From Paracoccaceae bacterium (GTDB lineage Bacteria; Pseudomonadota; Alphaproteobacteria; Rhodobacterales; Rhodobacteraceae): 8,535 nt of DNA. Made by a program: the position numbers and the translations under genes. How positions within the stretch are numbered: the first letter of the stretch is position 1; the number at the start of each line of letters is the position of its first letter. The DNA lies in assembly GCA_003447515.1 (NCBI GenBank), contig DLZA01000349.1, positions 1 through 8,535 of the forward strand, in the 5' to 3' direction. This document shows, piece by piece, positions 6,873 through 8,535 of this stretch. The notes under the pieces are model-generated. The model had not been told where the DNA came from, did no database searches, and was given only the letters and a program-made list of their open reading frames with translations.

Positions 6873-7815
6873 TCAGAAGAGGACATCTTGTTGCACGCTC
6901 GGGCGGCCCACCGACAGCTTTGAAATTTCGCCGTATTACCCGCTTAATAGCAGCTTGGAAGACGCAGATATTGTGGCGCTAGATCTTGTTGCAATTCCCG
7001 GAGGTCATACCCACGTGGGTACTTCTAAATCGGTTATCTCGGGTGATGGGGAAACCCCAAAGCGTAAGGTTAAGCTGAAGTCCTATAAAATAGGAGCAAC
7101 AACAGTCACGAATAACCAGTTTGCTGCATTTGTTAGGGCCACGGGTTATGTCACTGAAGCCGAAAGGATCGGCAATGCAGGCGTGTTTCGTGGATTGTTA
7201 AGGGATAAGCATATCGAAGCCCCTTCGAACCCAGCATTTCCCTGGTGGGCGATTATCAATGAGGCGTCATGGCGGGCACCTGAAGGGCCAAAAAGCGCTC
7301 TGGATGGGCGCGGCGACCACCCCGTCGTACAAATAAGCCAAAAAGATGCTATGGCATATTGCAAGTGGGCCGGCGGACGACTCCCAAGTGAGGCGGAATG
7401 GGAATACGCCGCTCGCGGAGCGCTTCCTGATCCGCGGTTTCCATGGGGCGACGACGAGCCAAGCGACAACAAAGTCTTTTGCAATATTTGGCAAGGGCGA
7501 TTTCCTGACCAGAATACGGAATTGGATGGATATTATGGGACGGCTCCAGTTCGATCGTTTGAGCCAAATGGGTATGGTTTATACAATATGGTGGGAAATG
7601 TTTGGGAATGGACATCGGAGCAATTTCGTGTTCGATCTCTCAGTCGCGGAGCGAAAGTGCGTAACGCCCAAGCAGCAAAGGAAAATCAGATTATAATTAA
7701 AGGGGGTTCATTCCTTTGCCACGTTTCATATTGCTATCGCTATCGCATTGTAGCTAGGCACCCGCTCGAATTCAGTTCTGCGATGAGTAATGTCGGATTC
7801 CGAATAGCATTATAG
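6856..7815 (+). CDS. Formylglycine-generating enzyme (sulfatase activator)
   Basis: A 319-residue enzyme of the SUMF1/FGE type, which uses oxygen and copper to oxidise the Cys of CxPSR sulfatases to formylglycine. The fold starts near LVAIPGG (44-50). TVTNNQFAAFV (83-93), GGRLPSEAEWEYAARG (173-188), NIWQGRFP (210-217) and NGYGLYNMVGNVWEWTS (238-254) follow, then GGSFLCHVSYCYRYR (283-297) and SNVGFR (311-316). Cys288 and Cys293 have the five-residue spacing of the catalytic pair of human FGE (Cys336/Cys341), which separates true FGEs from EgtB-like or generic relatives. There is no signal peptide, so it is in the same compartment as the sulfatase. The ATG overlaps the ATPase gene by 17 bases. 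The first ~40 residues look unconserved and the Shine-Dalgarno is weak, so an in-frame GTG near 6970 is a possible later start. Confidence 0.93.
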   Translation: MIGRIDQKRTSCCTLGRPTDSFEISPYYPLNSSLEDADIVALDLVAIPGGHTHVGTSKSVISGDGETPKRKVKLKSYKIGATTVTNNQFAAFVRATGYVTEAERIGNAGVFRGLLRDKHIEAPSNPAFPWWAIINEASWRAPEGPKSALDGRGDHPVVQISQKDAMAYCKWAGGRLPSEAEWEYAARGALPDPRFPWGDDEPSDNKVFCNIWQGRFPDQNTELDGYYGTAPVRSFEPNGYGLYNMVGNVWEWTSEQFRVRSLSRGAKVRNAQAAKENQIIIKGGSFLCHVSYCYRYRIVARHPLEFSSAMSNVGFRIAL

Positions 7816-7937
7816 GAAATTTTTATTGTCTAGTCCCCAAATCATGCCTTTTGCGGGGGCGAAGGCTAAATTGGTAATCTACGAAAATATTTGGGCATAA
7901 GACTTCATCATTAGAAAAAGACATTTAGCAAAGAATT
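7816..7937. other. Non-coding operon 3' flank
   Basis: No gene is seen here. It holds a weak stem, GCCTT (7846-7850) with AAGGC (7862-7866), around a G-rich loop; no T-tract follows, so it is not a good terminator. The rest is AT-rich, with an in-frame TAG (7926-7928) closing the frame of the dctM relic that follows. Confidence 0.5.
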
Positions 7938-7953
7938 ATAGCCTTCAGGCTAT
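7938..7953 (+). terminator. Possible weak terminator of the ABC-FGE operon
   Basis: ATAGCC, loop TTCA, GGCTAT forms a 6-bp stem followed by TTGTGTT, about 120 bases after the FGE stop. The stem is short and the tail is only partly T. It also sits exactly where likeness to DctM begins, so it may instead be tied to the junction. No better terminator for the operon is visible before 8110. Confidence 0.35.
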
Positions 7954-8108
7954 TTGTGTTGCAAGGCATGACCAAGTATGGGATTTCCTATATTTCTAAA
8001 ACTGCGATCCCGATGGTCTTGTTGATGATACTTATGGTCATTATTCTGGTTTTCTGGCCAGAATTGGCCACGTGGTTGCCTGATAATATACGACAGGGTC
8101 CTGGTTAG
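7950..8108 (+). pseudogene. dctM: 3' remnant of a TRAP transporter large permease (DctM)
   Basis: The frame reads LFVLQGMTKYGISYISKTAI (7950-8009), then PMVLLMILMVIILVFWPELATWLP and a TAG at 8106-8108. This is the pattern of the DctM C-terminus as I know it: a (N)LFV-QG-T segment, a loop, a final hydrophobic helix (about PMVLLM to VFW), then FPEL-WLP. DctM proteins are normally more than 400 residues, so about 52 codons are left and the rest is missing. The frame is open upstream only to a TAG at 7926-7928. The internal ATG at 7968 could express a 46-residue membrane peptide, but no clear Shine-Dalgarno precedes it. The likeness is recognised from the family pattern without a search. Confidence 0.65.
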
Positions 8109-8109
8109 T

Positions 8110-8151
8110 TTCTGTCAGATTAAATTACCTGATACGGGCAGAATTTTTTTT
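8110..8151 (+). terminator. Intrinsic terminator after the dctM remnant
   Basis: TTCTGTC (8110-8116) pairs with GGCAGAA (8137-8143), giving seven pairs including one G-U. Eight T residues (8144-8151) follow directly. A competing inner stem TCAG/CTGA is also possible. It begins two bases after the dctM stop codon, so it is probably the original terminator of the lost TRAP operon. It could also stop read-through from the ABC-FGE operon. Confidence 0.6.
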
Positions 8152-8390
8152 GCTGACGTGATGACAAAACACCCTGCATCTCGCTGCTTTAAAATTGGCC
8201 CGGGGTTCCTAGATTATCTTGCTTAGGCCCATGGACCGGGAACCAAGAACCACCGGCCCCGGACAATAGAGCAGCCACCCACGTTTCCGCCTTCAGTGTT
8301 GCTTCGGTTCAATTGGAATTAGCTAGTTTTTCTCGGACTAACGTGCACAGACCAAGCCACCCAACCCTCGCACCACCTGCAGATATGGGG
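8152..8390. other. Intergenic stretch with no recognised gene
   Basis: I find no convincing ORF, tRNA or RNA gene here. The only structure noticed is an inverted pair, GGTTCC near 8208 with GGAACC near 8238, around a ~30-base loop. A GC-rich middle gives way to a lower-GC promoter region before the gene at 8426. Confidence 0.4.
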
Positions 8391-8396
8391 TATAAT
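8391..8396 (+). promoter_or_regulatory. -10 box TATAAT of the HGG-type gene
   Basis: A consensus -10 lies 29 bases before the ATG at 8426 and corresponds to the TATAAT at 41-46 in front of the decayed paralogue. No good -35 is found 16-18 bases upstream, so activity may need an activator or be weak. Conservation in both copies is the main support. Confidence 0.5.
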
Positions 8397-8425
8397 ATAA
8401 ACCCAAAGAAGGTGGAGATTTCAGC

Positions 8426-8535
8426 ATGACAAAAAGTAACCTTGAGAAGGGTATTCCGTGGCGCTTTGGACCCAACTGGCCGGGTAAGAGGTGCCTAGCA
8501 AAGACTCGTCGGGGCACAGCCTGTCAGAGGGCCGC
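8426..8535 (+). CDS. HGGxSTGPKT-type small protein, 5' part only
   Basis: The gene starts at ATG 8426 with a good Shine-Dalgarno (GGTGGAG, 8411-8417) and runs off the window after 36 codons. The visible part is MTKSNLEKGIPWRFGPNWPG followed by KRCLAKTRRGTACQRA. Two cysteines (CLAKTRRGTAC) and several Arg/Lys suggest a small basic, possibly metal-binding protein. I remember this start from short alphaproteobacterial proteins that continue into an HGGxSTGPKT motif; that motif lies outside the window, so the match rests on the N-terminus. Function unknown to me. It is the intact paralogue of the decayed copy at 67-198. Confidence 0.7.
   Translation, partial: MTKSNLEKGIPWRFGPNWPGKRCLAKTRRGTACQRA

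Noticed and set aside
7346..7696. 116-residue plus-strand ORF inside the FGE gene.
   Set aside because: It is an out-of-frame shadow of the FGE; the FGE frame contains all catalytic motifs.
7846..7866. GCCTT...AAGGC stem after the FGE as operon terminator.
   Set aside because: The loop is long and G-rich, and no T-tract follows on either strand.
8208..8243. GGTTCC/GGAACC inverted pair as a tRNA or RNA-gene fragment.
   Set aside because: No cloverleaf, T-loop consensus or CCA end could be fitted; the loop is ~30 bases and the stem only six.
1..8535. Insertion sequence or composite transposon bounded by the two HGG-type copies.
   Set aside because: No transposase or integrase is encoded, no terminal inverted repeats were found, and the copies are too diverged to be mobile ends.

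Overview
The window reads as an accessory locus from a marine alphaproteobacterium, most likely Rhodobacteraceae (Roseobacter group). This placement is inference from family resemblance only: a CUT1-type sugar ABC operon, a TRAP transporter (DctM) relic, and small proteins starting MTKxNLEKGIPWRFGPxW, which I remember as the alphaproteobacterial 'HGGxSTGPKT' family. Base composition is moderate, with AT-rich control regions.

Layout. Bases 1-200 hold a decayed copy of the HGG-type small gene, with its TATAAT box inside a perfect 14-bp palindrome. Bases 268-1809 (minus strand) encode a cytoplasmic family-S1 sulfatase with a CTPSR formylglycine motif. Bases 1810-1917 are a compact divergent control region: two sigma70-like promoters, both with 17-bp spacers, overlap at their -10 boxes, and a 16-bp near-palindrome (candidate IclR operator) lies across them. 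Bases 1918-7815 (plus strand) form one operon: IclR-family regulator, periplasmic substrate-binding protein, a strong intercistronic hairpin, two permeases, a MalK/UgpC-like ATPase and a formylglycine-generating enzyme (FGE). Bases 7816-8535 are gene-poor: a terminator-like hairpin, the last ~52 codons of a TRAP large permease (DctM) followed by its probable terminator, then the intact 5' end of a second HGG-type gene that runs off the window.

How it works together (inference). The ABC transporter would import a small sulfated organic compound, probably a sulfated sugar or oligosaccharide, without prior desulfation. The sulfatase has no signal peptide, so it would remove sulfate in the cytoplasm. 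The FGE, which keeps the Cys pair of true FGEs, would oxidise the sulfatase active-site Cys51 to formylglycine. The IclR protein would couple the two divergent units. The window thus holds sensor, importer, sulfatase and sulfatase activator, but no glycoside hydrolase, kinase or other downstream catabolic enzyme.

The relics on both sides (a broken HGG-type gene on the left, a truncated dctM on the right) mark the sulfatase/ABC block as inserted or rearranged DNA. No transposase, integrase, tRNA, rRNA or CRISPR array was seen.
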